DNA of 64,000 nucleotides from Quercus robur (lineage: Eukaryota > Streptophyta > Magnoliopsida > Fagales > Fagaceae): assembly GCF_932294415.1 (NCBI RefSeq), contig NC_065543.1, positions 325,476 to 389,475 on the forward strand, in the 5' to 3' direction. Position 1 is the first letter of the stretch. Each line of letters begins with the position of its first letter. The notes beneath the pieces are model-generated. The model did no database searches. It saw only the letters and a list, made by a program, of their open reading frames with translations, and was not told the DNA's origin. Shown here piece by piece: positions 47,801 through 61,020 of the stretch. The position numbers and the translations under genes are program-made.

Positions 47801-50472
47801 TGTTAGCTGTTGTGCATGTGACTTTCTGTGCTCTAACCATTCTTTTCGGAGGAGCAAAGGTTAGTTGTCCCTATTCTTATAATTATCTGTCTATTTTTTT
47901 CATTTTTTAATTATAACCAAGAATTTTTATTCTTTAACCTTAGTGTCAATTTTTCTATAATATGTTTTAATGGTGTAGATAAGTCAATGGAAACATTGGG
48001 AGGATTCTATCTTGAAAAAGGAAAACGATCCAGAAGAAGGTAATGCTCAATTTCTCATTAAAGTTTAAGTCTACATGCTTTCCTGTGTTATGTTTCCTTC
48101 TGCTGAATCCTGGATCATAAAATAAATTTATTCCTTACCTCAATTCTTTTGGACTGAATGGTATAGAATTGAGTCGCTCAGAATTTTTCACTATGGACTG
48201 AAATTTCATCATTCAACATGAAGTGTGTGCATTTTCTTTAATATCCAACAACTACTTGCTGTTGTTTACATCTTTTCTCATGAAATACTGTATTTGCAGT
48301 TTTGAAAACAAACTTTACACAAGTCCAAGATCACGATTTTATCAGGAATCGCTTTCTGGGTATTGGCAAAGATTCAGCTTTGTTTGGATGGGTGGTAAGT
48401 TGTAGAACCCTTTATAATCAAATCAATCTACCTGTTTGACAACTAATACCAACTATGATTACAACAGCTAATAATTTGATTCATCAATGTTATTAAGAAG
48501 GATAATGTAATGATCATACTTATCAATAGTTTTTCATGATGGAGAGCATTCATTCACTATGGTTGTTTTATAAATATCAGGAAAAGGAAAAACCACTATC
48601 TTTTAACTCTTCTTTTATGCCAGACTACACATAATTTTTTTTGAAACCCATGTACTACTCAAATGTTAACAAGCCTGAAATGCTTAGGGAAAGGTCAGTT
48701 TCAAGAAATAAAAAAAAGAAAAAAAAAAGGGAAAAAAAAAAAAGAAAAAAAGAGAGATTAACAAAAAATGATTTCACTCTGAAAATTTAAATGTTGCAGA
48801 TCGCCTTTCCTGTGCAGTTTATGTAATAATAATCTAGAATGAAATATTTCAGTTACAACATTAGAATATCGCTTCTACAGCTATAATTTATATAAAAGAT
48901 AGAAATCATTTCTGGGATGCTTGCCTGACTTGTAATGGACATCAGAATTGGGAAGTTACAACTTACAACAAAATACACAAATTTGTTCTTCTCTACTATT
49001 ACAAACAAATGATTTATTTTTTTTAATGACATCATCATTTTCAGCAATCATTTTTCAAGCAATTTTATGGGTCCGTGACCAAAACAGATTATCTGACAAT
49101 GCGACTGGGCTTCATTATGGTAAGTTATATAAAGTTCTATGCGTGGGTTTGGATTCAGCGTTTGCTGAATCCGCGTCCACGTTATTCCTTTTTTTTTTTT
49201 TTTTTTTTGCTTTCACGAGAGACAGATTATACTGTTTATGTACTGTTTTGTCACTGTTTATCACTGTAGTGATACTGTTCATGTATTAAAAAATATTAAA
49301 AATGGGTCCTACGATACTATTTACACATTTAAAAATTATTTTGTTACAGTGTTTTCAGTTTTTACTTCACTAGATAATCTTTCTGATTTTTAATATCTTT
49401 CTTTTCTATAGACTCATTGCAGAGGAAACCCACGGTTTAATTTCCACAAGTACATGATTCGTGCCCTTGAAGCTGATTTCAGGAAAGTCGTTGGAATAAG
49501 GTTAGTCACAATTATTAAAGACATTCCAAGTGCACTCATTATCTTATTTTCTATATTTTGAGCTTTACTATTTCTAATGTGGAGTACATCTTATAAGGTT
49601 AAACCAATAAAAAAAAGTACTGACTTAGAAGGTTTGTGCTTATGCTCAACCTCTTTTGTTTGAAAAATGTTAGTACTTCTATTTTACATGTATCATATTA
49701 CAATATACTAGCTCTCTGTGCACTAAGTACTTTCTAATCTGATTCCTCTAAGTTGATAGATCCTACTAAATTCTAAGTTTATCAATTGCAGTTGGTATCT
49801 TTGGTTATTTGTGGTCATTTTCTTGTTGCTGAATGTGGCTGGTAAGCTCTCTCTCTCTCTCTCTCTCACACACATTAACAAAGTGTAACAGGTTTTTTTC
49901 ACATAATTGAATATATGGCCTTAAGGTCAACCTTAGCAACACATTTTTTCTATTCTGACTCACATTTATAATATGGTCCTAACCCAGTTTCTGAAAACAG
50001 TGTAGAAATTTTCGTTGTAGAGGTTTCAAGATCTTATCCATTTGACTTACATTTCTATATCTAATTTCTATTGAAAGGAACGTCATGTTCCATGAATTAC
50101 TCATCAAAATTTCTGAGTTCCAATGACTCTATAATGCCATAGTCCTTGTCTCTGTTCTGGGCTCAGCTACATGAAGATCATTATCTCCAATCCATAATGT
50201 ATTCTGATTTTTCTTGCAGGTTGGCATGCGTACTTCTGGATTGCATTCATACCCTTCATTGTAAGTTTTATGTCATAGTTTTCCTGTAAATTGCTTATAT
50301 ATTTATGCAATTTGATTAGTCACAATTTTGTGAAGATTATACCTTGTAAAAACATTTTGATTGCCAACTTTTGTTTTTTGTTTGTGCCGGAAGAGAAATT
50401 CTAGCAAAGTTTGTTTGTGCACTAGGTCGCCCTAGAATTTAAATCTTGATGCCCACTAGCTTATGTGTGTGT

Positions 50473-50517
<45 letters not shown>

Positions 50518-52903
50518 GATGTTGGATTAAAAGGAACTAGCCAGTCTTACATTAACTGCATTTTCTGAGGTAAATTCCTTTTGATATACAAGGTGGCTTT
50601 TGTATGTAAGATGTTATATATATAATTGGTTTTTAACCTAATAAAGCAGTGTCATTGACAGTTGGTATCTAGTTCTTCCTTTGAACACTTCTAACCTATC
50701 ACAAGGAGCTTGTAATATTTTAAAGCTGAATGTTACAGTTCTACACCTAGTGTAGATCAAGGAAAAATGTGGTTGTCAAATATAAAATGGAGTCCTAGAT
50801 CATCAATTCAAAGAAACCATCATATGTCACCTCAAAAGCTTGACAGGCTTACCTAGGATCAAATCATTAACATCTATTGTAGCTGCAATTAAGCATTGCT
50901 ACAATTCACCCAAGCTTAGGCTCTATAAAAGGAGTCTTATAATCTTGCAGGTGCTTCCAGAAATTCAAGGAGCTCTGAGTAATACGAGATAATTTTTGGG
51001 CAAGAATTTGGTATATACATGCTCATTCTCCCTAAAAAGGAACCTGTGAAAGATAATAATTATATTAAGCTGTATTTTTGCAAGCATGTCACTAGTTTCT
51101 ATCATATTCAACTTGGTAAAGCATAGAGATCATAATCTCCACCTTATCTAATCATCCAAGTCAACTAAGATTATTTTTAAATAAAATTCTATATGAGAAA
51201 AAGCAAGAAAATTCCTAAAATTGATGTCATAGATGTTAAGGTGATCCTTCATTCAGTTGACTTCAAACTGTAGCAATACGCAAGCAAAAGCTCTGTTTTC
51301 ATTATAGCTGACTGTCTAGGACAAATGGAACATGTGCCAAAAGATGTCAAGAAGGATGTTATTCCTGGTTTCATTAAATAATACTTGTGTACTAGTATTT
51401 ACAAATATAAATCTGTTAGAGATATTGGTTAGGGATTTTGTTATGTCTAGATGAATTAAATTTCACAATTATGTTGTCAAGATTAAATTCTGTACCCTTC
51501 AATTTTAATCCATTTCATCAAGTCCTAGCACATGTTTGTGTGTGTGCGTGTCAAAAATTATAAGGAAGATTGCATGCACTATTTAAATGGTTGAAATTGT
51601 TCAATTTTGAGTGTGTGCAATTTCTACACTAGAAGGAAGACTGGATATAGACTTTGTATACCACTTTATGATATGTTCCTCATCAGTCAACCATGCCACC
51701 TTGCAGCTACATGTTATCTATACTGTTATAGTTGAATAGATGGATTTCCGCTTTTCTTTCAAAGATTTCAGGCTTTTCAGCTTCTGAAGATAAATGTGTT
51801 AGCTCATTTCTAGTGTCTTTTCCATACTTTTGTTTAACTTACCATGTTCTTTGGTTGAAAATAACAATCAAATAAATGATTCATAATAATTGTGATTTTG
51901 TCTGCTCAAATCATTAAACTACATGTTCATCTTGTAAATGTCCTAGATAACATTTGGGTAAGGGCCATAACATTGATATTGTTTTTTTATTTTTTACAGC
52001 TTCTACTTGCTGTGGGCGCTAAGTTAGAGCATGTAATTATCCAGTTGGCCCATGAGGTTGCCGAGAAACATGCAGCAATTGCAGGTGCTTTGGTAGTTCA
52101 ACCTTCAGATGATCACTTCTGGTTCCATAGGCCCCAGATTGTTCTCTTGCTGATTCATATCATCCTGTTTCAGAATTCATTTGAACTGGCATTTTTCTTT
52201 TGGATATGGGTAAAACAATTAAAATTCAATATTCATTACATGCTAATGAGACAGAGATAAATTTTAAATGAAAACTATGGATTGAATTTCTATGACGCTT
52301 CAATATGTTACAGGTTCAATATGGATTTGACTCGTGCATAATGGGAGAAATCAGCTATATCATCCCAAGACTTGTTATAGGGTAAAACAATGATAATAAT
52401 TATTCTATTCTTGAAACCATGTGTTTCTATTGATAAACCGAATCTGATGTTAAATGCCAATTTTTATTCATAGGGTATTTGTTCAGTTCGTCTGCAGTTA
52501 TAGTACCCTACCACTGTATGCAATTGTCACACAGGTGAGTTTGATCATCACTAAGAATTCACCTTCTTTATGATCAATTAATTTATGTTGGGATTTTATG
52601 CTGATGAAGATTGCTGAATTCCTTAAAATGTAGATGGGAAGTTCATTTAAAAAGGCTATATTTGAAGAACACATACAAGAAGGGCTTGTAGGTTGGGCTC
52701 GAACGGCAAAAAAGAACAAGGGTTTGAGAAAGGCTGCTAATGGCTCAACTACTACTACTCAGGGTTCTACTACTCATGCATCCGGCCAAATGAGTCCAAA
52801 AGAAACTACTCCTTTGGCAATTCAGATGAATGAAGTATCTGCAATGGAAGAAGGTAATGCAGGAGAGATTGCAACTGCAACTCTCTACGATGGACATAGA
52901 TAA
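44872..52903 (+). CDS. MLO-like seven-transmembrane protein, copy B (MLO1-like), 512 residues
   Basis: Fourteen exons: 44872-44991, 45129-45186, 45317-45540, 47743-47859, 47979-48039, 48300-48394, 49045-49119, 49412-49500, 49792-49841, 50220-50260, 52000-52209, 52314-52381, 52474-52534, 52634-52903. Phases match copy A throughout and the frame is open. Intron 1 has a GC donor (AAG, then GCATGT), where copy A has GT. The product starts [17 protein letters not shown] and shares the helices, cysteines and calmodulin-binding tail ([13 protein letters not shown]) of copy A. It keeps Trp in [14 protein letters not shown]. It lacks the intron-5 transposon, so its locus is 8.0 kb against 10.5 kb. Function is expected to be that of an MLO membrane protein; expression and role are unknown. 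Confidence 0.93.
49139..49358. mobile_element. MITE-like insertion in MLO-B intron 7
   Basis: Sequence from GCGTGGGTTTGGATTCAGC to about GTTACAGTGTTTTCAG has no counterpart at the same place in MLO-A (31263-31320). It starts with the hairpin GGATTCAGC-GTTT-GCTGAATCC arrangement and contains a T tract and ACTGTTCATGTA motifs seen in plant MITEs. No target duplication fixed. Confidence 0.5.
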
Positions 52904-53580
52904 GGGCATCATAGTCTCACTCAAAACTCTTGTAGTTAGCCGGGTGTTTTTTACTTCTTGTGGTTTAGGTGAAGTTAGAAATAGTTGTGTTTTGATATAT
53001 GCTACATATTTATTAAAATTGTTCAGAAGCGTACTATATAGTTGGTTTATTGATTTTATTTCTTGTATAGTAATGATGATGATGATGTGTAAAATGATGA
53101 TATAATTTTGATGTAAGCAGTTAAGTACTAAGTTCAATAGAATTGTTTGCTAGCAATCAGAACTAAATACCTTGATAATATATCATGTGGAATTATTTTC
53201 TAAAGAAAAGTCATTAGTAGTTGTTTCATGTGAAAATTTCTCTCTCCATTATATTCAAAGAGTCATAATGGATTAATTAAAAAAATGGCACTCAGCTAAC
53301 AAAACAAACACAACCAGATATGAAGTGCTTAAAATATGACAACACAACGCCCATTAAGTATTGGCTATAATATAATCTTTACATCACCGTTCTTTTACAC
53401 AAGAATAGGATGTTTCAAATTTCAAGATCCAGACCGATAGCCAAATTCAAGTGCTTCGTTTTCAAGAAATCCAATTATTCAAAAACAAAATTGAAAGTCA
53501 TTTCAACCCAACAACATAAAAAAAATCACTACTTTTATAAATGTCTACTACTACAAATACAAGTGTAGAACTGTGGGCAG
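52904..53580 (+). other. 3' flank of MLO-B
   Basis: Non-coding; homologous to the 3' flank of MLO-A up to about 53570, which marks the right edge of the duplication unit. Confidence 0.6.
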
Positions 53581-54770
53581 GGAGGAAGATAGAGCTAAAG
53601 GTTTGGAATTTTTTTTTTTTTTAATTGTAACTTCCAGAATAAGAATTTTTTTTTTTTTTTTTTTTTTTGGGGGAGTCAATTTAAGATTTTATGAATCATC
53701 TATTTGTGTCAACAGTTGAGATTAGGTATGTTTTTAATAAGACTGCATTTTCTGGCCACATATTCTGTCACAATTAGCTAGGCATTTTAAAGCCTAATTT
53801 ATACTTTCAAATGCTATTATAAGTATTTGACACTTTGGTTTGACAAATTCTAACCACTTTAAAATCTCTTTTTGGACATCATTAATTGATTTTCGTAACT
53901 CATAAAGACAATAAACATCACTGATAATATTACAAACTAACATTCCTCCGCTGTGGTCATCAACGAATATCAAGATATTGAAAGAATAAAAAAAAAAAAT
54001 ATCAAGCTGGGAGTGGGAGCAGCCTTTGTACAGAGCAGAGAGAGAATTTAGGCTAATTTTGGTATTTAGAATAAAAAAAGTATAGTACAAGAACTTGATT
54101 TGGGTTCAAATTTAATAAAAACAACTTGTTTTATATTCAGTTACTCTGTTCCTTGTATATAAGCAGAGCTATACTTTTCCTATTTATTCAATGAGAAATT
54201 TCTTTCTCTCATCTTCATCCTAGTTTAGCTTCTGACATGAGATGGCAAACAACATATGCATTGGTGGGTTGTCGTTAGCCAATAACATGGCTCCGTCCCT
54301 GATTGTAAGAATTTTTTTTTTTTTTTTTTTAATGTAAATAAGTAGATATCCTGTATCAAGTTTCCCTGTCCATTTTTAATGTTAATAGAAGGTTAAGATT
54401 AAAACAAGTAAAATGGATGGTGAGGATTTTAGCAGTAATTTTTTTCCTTAGTATCAGTAACCAAGTTTGATTAACTTGATTATTAAAAGAATTTTACATT
54501 TAATAAATTACGTTAGCCTTAGACGCCATCGAAATTCTTAGTATAATAGGAAACGGATAATTAAGGAATAGAGATTGAGGTAGGAAAAAACACTTGTTCA
54601 TCCCTATAAACTAAAGGGTCCAAAGCATGAGAAAAACTTCTCAAAGGTACTTGTAGATTTTTCCTTTTTCACAATTCAATCCAAATAATTCATATCAAAT
54701 ACCAACATAAAAAATTATCATAATAATTTCTTTAAATATACTCCCAAAGTAAGTCACATAGACCTAGTCG
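53581..54770. other. Intergenic, no gene seen
   Basis: AT-rich with T tracts at about 53610, 53648 and 54311. ORF 53794-54090 (minus) has no recognisable product. Confidence 0.5.
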
Positions 54771-54956
54771 TTACACAACGGTAAAACCACATCAATATCA
54801 TAGCACAACGGTAAAACCACATCATAGCACAACGGTAAAACCACATCATAGCACATTAACTTGGGGTAATCACCAATATCATAGCACAACGGTAAAACCA
54901 CATTAACTTGGGGTAATCACCAATATCATAGCACAACGGTAAAACCACATCAAAAG
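54771..54956. repeat. Minisatellite with CACAACGGTAAAACCACAT units
   Basis: The core CACAACGGTAAAACCACAT occurs five times, spaced by short or longer linkers. The longer linker (ATTAACTTGGGGTAATCACC) is itself repeated. A small higher-order tandem array. Confidence 0.85.
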
Positions 54957-55056
54957 CTCACAAGTTAATGTATTTAAAATACATAGTTCATTTCCGTAGT
55001 TTTATAAAATATTTCAATAACCAAATATTAACAATATCTCTCTCTTAAAAGAGGCA

Positions 55057-55620
55057 TCTATATCTATATCTATATTATTACTAAAAACTGAAGCGTAACA
55101 TTTAATGTTACTACGCTCACATTGAGCCACATTAGCAACAATGTCATTCCCATCCTCTTTCCTAAATTTATCCTACAATTTTAAAATATTTTTTCTCAAT
55201 TTTAAAATACTAATAAAACTAAAATTATTTCCAACCTATCTCCACCATAAAACCCACTTCTTTTAAATTTAATTCCATCAGCCTACTTCTTCTAAATTTA
55301 ATTCTAATAGAAAGCCCAAACCCAAGCCTTCTAAATTAAAAATCCTAAGAAACCTGCAGTTACAACCTCTTGATTTCCTTCCCTTTTGTTTCTCCCATGT
55401 TCCTTCCACTTCCCACCTTCTAACGGCAAAATCCTCACGCCCCTTTTGTTTCTCACGTGGGTGTTCCTTTCCCTTCCCACCTTCTAATGGTAGAATCCTC
55501 ACACCCCTTTTGTTTCTCACGTGTTTCTTCCCCTTCCCCACCTTCCAACGGCAACCTCTCTGTCTTCCTTACTCCTTTCCTCATAGTATATAAATACTGA
55601 CAAAAGCTGGACGCTTCAGT
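55057..55620. mobile_element. Possible Helitron-like or inverted-repeat element
   Basis: It begins TCTATATCTATATCTATATT, which resembles plant Helitron 5' ends. AACTGAAGCGT near 55086-55096 is inverted at 55611-55621 (ACGCTTCAGTT). A TATATAAATA lies at 55587-55596. No CTAG-type 3' end with hairpin was found, so the class is uncertain. Confidence 0.3.
55380..55556. repeat. Tandem repeat, 64-bp unit, about 2.8 copies
   Basis: Units each begin CCCTTTTGTTTCTC at about 55381, 55441 and 55505 and contain CTTCCCACCTTCTAA-type text. The minus-strand ORF over it (55278-55541) is a repeat artefact. Confidence 0.75.
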
Positions 55621-56271
55621 TCAGGTATCTCTAAATACTTTTTGCTTTATTCTTTTTGCTTGATTGCTTGATGTTTTTTATTCCCTTCTTAAATTTTGTT
55701 ATTGTTTGCTACCTCTTGAGTGTTGTGGTGTGACTTAGATTAGTTCGTGTAGTCTAGGAAAAATCAGGCTATATTGTTGCAGCTAAAACAATTTTTTGTG
55801 TAGTTATTACAATGCCAAATATTACAGCAAATCTCCTTTATGTATGTATTTAAATTTTAACAAACTGCATCAAATATCTAATCTCAATGTCAATAGGAGT
55901 TTATTTTTTGTTATCTGTGTTATGGGATGTAGCAATTCTTAATATCTTATATTTCACTTTGGAAAGTTTTTTAATTTGAAGTTTTCTTGATTTTAAATGT
56001 CATCTTGGATCTATGAATGCTTTAGTTTTGTTAAAAAAAGAAGAAGGTTACTTGCTGATAAGAGGAATGGTGTCTCTTAAGAATTGTTTTCCCTTAACTG
56101 AACATTTATTATTTTGATGTTCCATGTGCTATGGTCTGCCATGTCTGACCCTGCCAAAGCATTTATTAGTATTGGAAGCTCTATTTGCTAATTGAGATAA
56201 GAATTTTCTGACTAACACATGTTCAACTCCACCTTGCAGTGTAACTTCATCTTTAATGCTTTTGCACATAG

Positions 56272-56685
56272 GAACCTTACACTAACAAAGAAGATGCAAT
56301 CAACTCTATCAATACCAAAGTTATTCCTCACCCATGGTTTAGGGCAATTTGCCTTAATGGTCAGCCCATTGGTGTCATTTCAATGACCAAAAATTCAGAC
56401 AATGATAAGTGTAGAGATGAACTTGGCTATGTTTTGGGCTCCAAGTACTGAGGCAAAGAGATCACAACTAAAGCAGTTAAGCAGGTGGCTACTACTATAT
56501 TTGCTGAATAACCGCACTTGGAAAGGCTTGAATCTAGAGCTAATGTAGAAAATGTGGGCTCCCAAAGGGTGCTAGAGAAGGTTGGGTTCAAGAGGGATGA
56601 TATTCTAAGTAAGTATATGATTTTGAAGGGGAAAACTAGAGACTTGGTGATGTTTAGTCTTCTTTCTTCTAATCCCAAGATTTGA
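56272..56685 (+). pseudogene. GNAT acetyltransferase pseudogene, 5'-truncated
   Basis: One continuous frame of 137 codons plus a stop resembles plant GNAT (RimJ/RimL-like) N-acetyltransferases. Visible blocks are IPHPWFRAICLNGQPIGVIS, DELGYVLGSKY, NVENVGSQRVLEKVGFKRD and MILKGKTRDLVMFSLLS. Two in-frame stops replace expected tryptophans: TGA at 56449-56451 (after GSKY) and TAA at 56509-56511 (after FAE). The N-terminal third is absent. The true stop is TGA at 56683-56685. A splice-acceptor-like GCACATAG precedes the first codon, so an upstream exon may have been lost. Confidence 0.88.
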
Positions 56686-57620
56686 CTATTTGTTCAAAGC
56701 TTTTGTTTTTGTTTTAATTTGTACGTGATTTATGAATCTCAAGCCACCCACTAACTGAAAACATTGATTAAAATTCTATTTAAATGCTTTGAATGTTGTC
56801 TCTTGTCATATAGAACATTCTTGACATTATAAAAATTTGTATCCATAGCATATTTTATATATATATATATATATATATACATATATATTTATATTTAAAA
56901 ATGTTATTCCTACGACAATCTTCTATAAGATAGCAGCAAATTAATCATAAACATAGAAAATTAGTCCAATACAGGCCATCTAGCATATAAAATTTGTATT
57001 GGTTGAAGTACAAGATACATTTACCATATAATTGAGGATTTAATTTAATTGAGGAATAATGTGTTTATGGTATTACACAGTATAATGACACGTAATTAGC
57101 TCTCTTGGCCTCCCTCTACCGTTCTTTAAAAAAGGAATATCAATGCTTTCTATGGAACTGAAAGGGGAATATCAATCTATTTTGCCATGACCATCACTAA
57201 AGTTAATAACTTTTTCTTCAGTAACTGAAATGGATATCAAAGATTTTCTAGCTATTTCAAATTTGTGCATACCCAAGATGTGGTTCTTGGGCTCACAATC
57301 TATTTGTGTGGTGGGCTTTGGGTTTCCTACTAAGGGTGGTCCTATGCTCGGTAGCTCAAATGCACTCTTGTTTCCTACTTTTCCCCATAGAGTCTCCCCT
57401 TTTTCTCTCTTCGTCCTCCTTTTCCCCCATTTTTTTTCAACCCCCATCCTTCATTCTCTTGCTCAATTTATATGCTAAGGTAAGTGGAGATCCTATGATT
57501 ACTCCCCCCCCCCCCCCCCCAGTGCGAATGGGGGTCCAATTCCATCATCCCTAAGTGGATGTTCTGTTGAGAGTGATAGTAGTGGCATTGGAATTGGTTC
57601 CCATCTCAAAAAGACTATTC
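56686..57620. other. Intergenic, no confident gene
   Basis: AT tract at about 56856-56880 and a 17-base C run at 57504-57520. ORFs near 57172-57554 are overlapping and low-complexity. A short stretch after the C run (GCSVESDSSGIGIGSHL) looks protein-like but I do not recognise it. Confidence 0.45.
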
Positions 57621-58148
57621 GACAACGATGTTTCCCAAGGCAATACCAAGCAGCCGAGATATGTTACCGTTGAGCAACCACTCTGCCGTCCAAGCTGTAG
57701 CTAACCAGGATAGGTCTGAGTTGGGCCTCAAAGTGTGCCTGGGTCCAAAATACTACCCAATGGGCCTTAGGTCGACTTCATGGCATGAGGCTAGGTCTGT
57801 GGCCTGGTGGGCGTAGAACCCCATCTCGTAGAAAGGGTTGGGGGTTTTGGGCCACGCTATAGGGCCGGGACCTAAGGCCCACGGGCTTGGGGACCTCAAA
57901 CCATACATTAGCCCCCTTGATTCGTGTCCGGCCACCGAGAACGAATTAAGGAAAATAAGCGCCAGAAACCTCTCAGGAAACCCAACTGTCAGCAGCCAAA
58001 TGGATAGGATGGTCATTCATATGCTAGACTATCAGGCTTAACTGTCATCATTGCTTGACGGTTTGTGAACCGAGGCTGCACGTGTAAGGGTTGCAAAAAG
58101 GAGCCAAAGAGATTTTTCCTGTTTCTTTTCATTAAATGCTTGCCTCCT

Positions 58149-58157
58149 ATAAATAGT
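58149..58157 (+). promoter_or_regulatory. TATA-like box upstream of the antisense coding region
   Basis: TATAAATAG lies 200 bases before the first ATG of the plus-strand coding remnant. It could drive the antisense ORF, or be part of an LTR. Confidence 0.4.
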
Positions 58158-58348
58158 GCTTTTTGATCCTGCTTGTTACTTTTTACACCCCTACTTTTTG
58201 CAATCTATCCTCTACCAAGCATATTCTCCCGAGCATACACTCTCAACCAAGATTTCCAACTCCTAGAGCCAATAGTAAGTACCTACTCCCATTCCTCTTC
58301 TCTTTTACAGTCTTTGTTTTTATTCCTTCTCTAACTCTAGATTTAGAA

Positions 58349-60634
58349 ATGGGGTATTCTCACCTTCTAAATACTGAGGCATCTTTAGTTAATTTTAGAG
58401 CAACCTTTAATGTCCCTAAAGATGTAGAAGTGTCCTATTGTCATGAGGGTAACATCGCCCTTAAGCGACGCCTTTAGGTGGTCTTTTTCCCCCTAATGGC
58501 CATCCTAGAAGGTGGTGTTAGATTCCCAATTGATCCCCTAATACTTGGGACACTTAGATTCTATAGGTTGAGTCCCGACCAACTCCCACCCAACTTTTAC
58601 CGGGTAGTGAGTTGTGTAAGCCGATTAAACCAGTTGTACGGGTAGCAGTTAGATCACCATGACATCAACTTCATGTACAATATTAGCGGTAACATTAGGA
58701 CATACTATTATTTGAAGGTTAGAGACGTACGGTACGACTGATATCATGCCTACCCGATTCTAACAGAAATTTAGCAGGAGAATACGTTCGGGTGAGCAGC
58801 AATTGGCATGCCAACGAGCTCACCTGTCCAACCTCGCCCCAGGACGTTGGTCGGTACCGAGAAACTAAATATTTGTACTTTACATTTTTTCTACTTAGCC
58901 GTTGTCTAATGATTTTTTGTTTCATTTTGTGCAAAAGGCAAGAGGTTTAGGCTGGACATTCAGGTCGTGCACATGAGGGACCTAAATTTCGTGCTCCGGT
59001 TAAAGATTTTCTTGCACATCGACAATTAGCTCTGTGTGTCTCATCTCATTCTTTTGTTAACCCTGTATACACATCATGGCAACCTTTTTCACAAGCCTTG
59101 TTAGTAGATAGCCCCCTGCTGTTGTACATTGACGTGTGGCATCCACATTTTCTTCCTTCCAATCTAACTATCAGTGAAGCCAGGGATCTTAACCCTCGGT
59201 ACATAACTACCGAGGATCTTGCACCGGTGAGAGATGCCTCGGCTGAACAAGCATCTCAAAACCATAGAGTACATGAGCTTGTCGAGAAGCCTGACGATCC
59301 GGTTCAGGTAGCTGAGCCAGCAGCAGCAGAGCTGGTCAATTTCTCAGAAGTAGACTCTGACCAAGGGGAAGACATGGTGACCAGGCAAACGATGACCGTT
59401 GACCGATTCTTGCCTGGCACACGGCCTGCGGCTTAACCTCAATAGCCCCAAGGCAAAGCTCGAACCCCTCCTCCTCCCCATGCCGGTTGTGCAAAGAAGA
59501 AACAACACCTCGTCGATCAGCCCTCTTGGGTTCCGGGTGACACTCCTGCCAATACCCCTCACTAGGTGTCTAGCGAGATCATGATTTAGGAACCGGCTAG
59601 CACCTCTTAACCAGCTGCCCAAGCCGGGACAAATGTCGCTTCTTCTTCTCGGCCAGTGGAGGGCTGGCAGACCACCTTCACACTTGGCAATGAGCCCCTG
59701 CTGGCATCTGCTAGTGTGAGAATGTGGGCTTAGGGAGAAGGAGGGCGGGTTGCCCAAAGCCTGGTGCAGGGTCTCTTATTGCCTGAGGACGTTCAATTCT
59801 TTTCGGAATGCACCAAGGATTCGATAGCACGGTGGCTACAGTGGCACATCGTAACTTCCTCTCCTTCCTTTTTTCGTTTGTTTTAATGCACGCGTAATCT
59901 CTTCACCCTTATATTTGCTATTGTTGCGTTACCAGGCCACGCAGCTAACCCATATCCTTGGCAAGAGGCTGAAAGAGCTCGCTGAGGATGCTAAACAGGA
60001 GAAAGTGCTTAAGGATGGCACTAATGCCATGGTAAAGGAGAAGGGCAAGGTTGCTGAGGCCGCTAAAAAGAAGGCCCAGTCCTTAGAGAAAGCTTGGTTG
60101 CTGGCTAAGAAGAAATTGGCTAAGGTGGAATCTAAGCTGGGGGGCATAGAGTTCACATTGGCGGAGGCAAAAAGCTTGAACCGGGCTCACATTGACGAGA
60201 TAGCTAACCTAAAGGCGGCCCTTGAAGCCTGTGAGAATAAGTGGTACAACGAAGGCTTCGTGGATGCTGAGAACTCCGTGGAGCCCATTGTCCACCAAGC
60301 TCGGTTTCATGGGTTTGAGGAGGGGTGATTAGCAGCCCTTCAAGCAATGGGGGTGCTCGAGAATTCCCCACTGAGGAACTCGGAGCAAATCCCCTACCCG
60401 ACTCCTCCTCCCTCGGTTCAGAGTCAAGTTGGTGTTGTCGACGAAGAAGATACCCCCAAAATGAGGGTGCTGGTGCAAGCAATTGACACCCATGTGGAGA
60501 CTGTTGATCTTGAGGTCACCAGTAACCTCAATGCTGTCGAAAATGAAGAAGTCCAGCAACCACTAGCCGAGGACATCCCAGACCGGCAAGTTAATGATGC
60601 AGCCTATCTCCTGCCCATTGATCCTATAGTTTGA
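58349..60634 (+). pseudogene. Antisense ORF of the gypsy element, decayed
   Basis: From the ATG at 58349 the frame reads MGYSHLLNTEASLVNFRATF and after a stop at 58475 continues with GGVRFPIDPLILGTLRFY, a motif seen in plant "putative gypsy type transposon" proteins. Further open parts are 59098-59436 (acidic) and 59915-60328, a Lys/Glu/Ala-rich coiled coil (AAKKKAQSLEKAWLLAKKKL) ending HQARFHGFEEG. ORF 60347-60634 continues it after a stop at 60326-60328. Several stops and shifts break it. The encoded protein's function is not known; it is not gag, protease, RT or integrase. Confidence 0.65.
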
Positions 60635-60639
60635 CGCTT

Positions 60640-61020
60640 ATGTTTTAGCTTGCTTTTATTTCTGTTCATGTTTAATTTTTTACTTTTATTTGTTTGGTCT
60701 ACCTAAGTCACTAGGTTGTGGTGACAGAACAATTTATCTCTTATTTTTTTAAGTCTTATTTTCCTATAGTCACCAGGCTGTGGTGACAAAACAATGGTTT
60801 GCTTTATTTGATTAGACACTCGGATATGAATGGTCACTTTGTTATTACTAAGTTATTCTCCCCATTATGTTTTGTTGTTGTTATTTTGTTTGTATGTTTT
60901 TGTTTTTATTGAAAGGATCTAGCTCCTCGGCAATAAAAACCGTATTTGACATATGTTGCCTGATTTAATGGAAATTAATACTAGGTGATTGAGCCTTGCC
61001 GAGTACTGAACTTTTCGTTG
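60640..61020. other. Spacer between the antisense ORF and the tandem array
   Basis: T-rich non-coding sequence. The block CACTAGGTTGTGGTGACA / CACCAGGCTGTGGTGACA occurs twice (about 60708 and 60770). No gene seen. Confidence 0.5.

Noticed and set aside
55278..55541. Lys/Gly/Glu-rich minus-strand ORF
   Set aside because: It spans a 64-bp tandem repeat and has no family similarity.
57172..58041. Overlapping ORFs near the C tract
   Set aside because: No consistent frame or recognised domain; frames overlap on both strands around low-complexity sequence.
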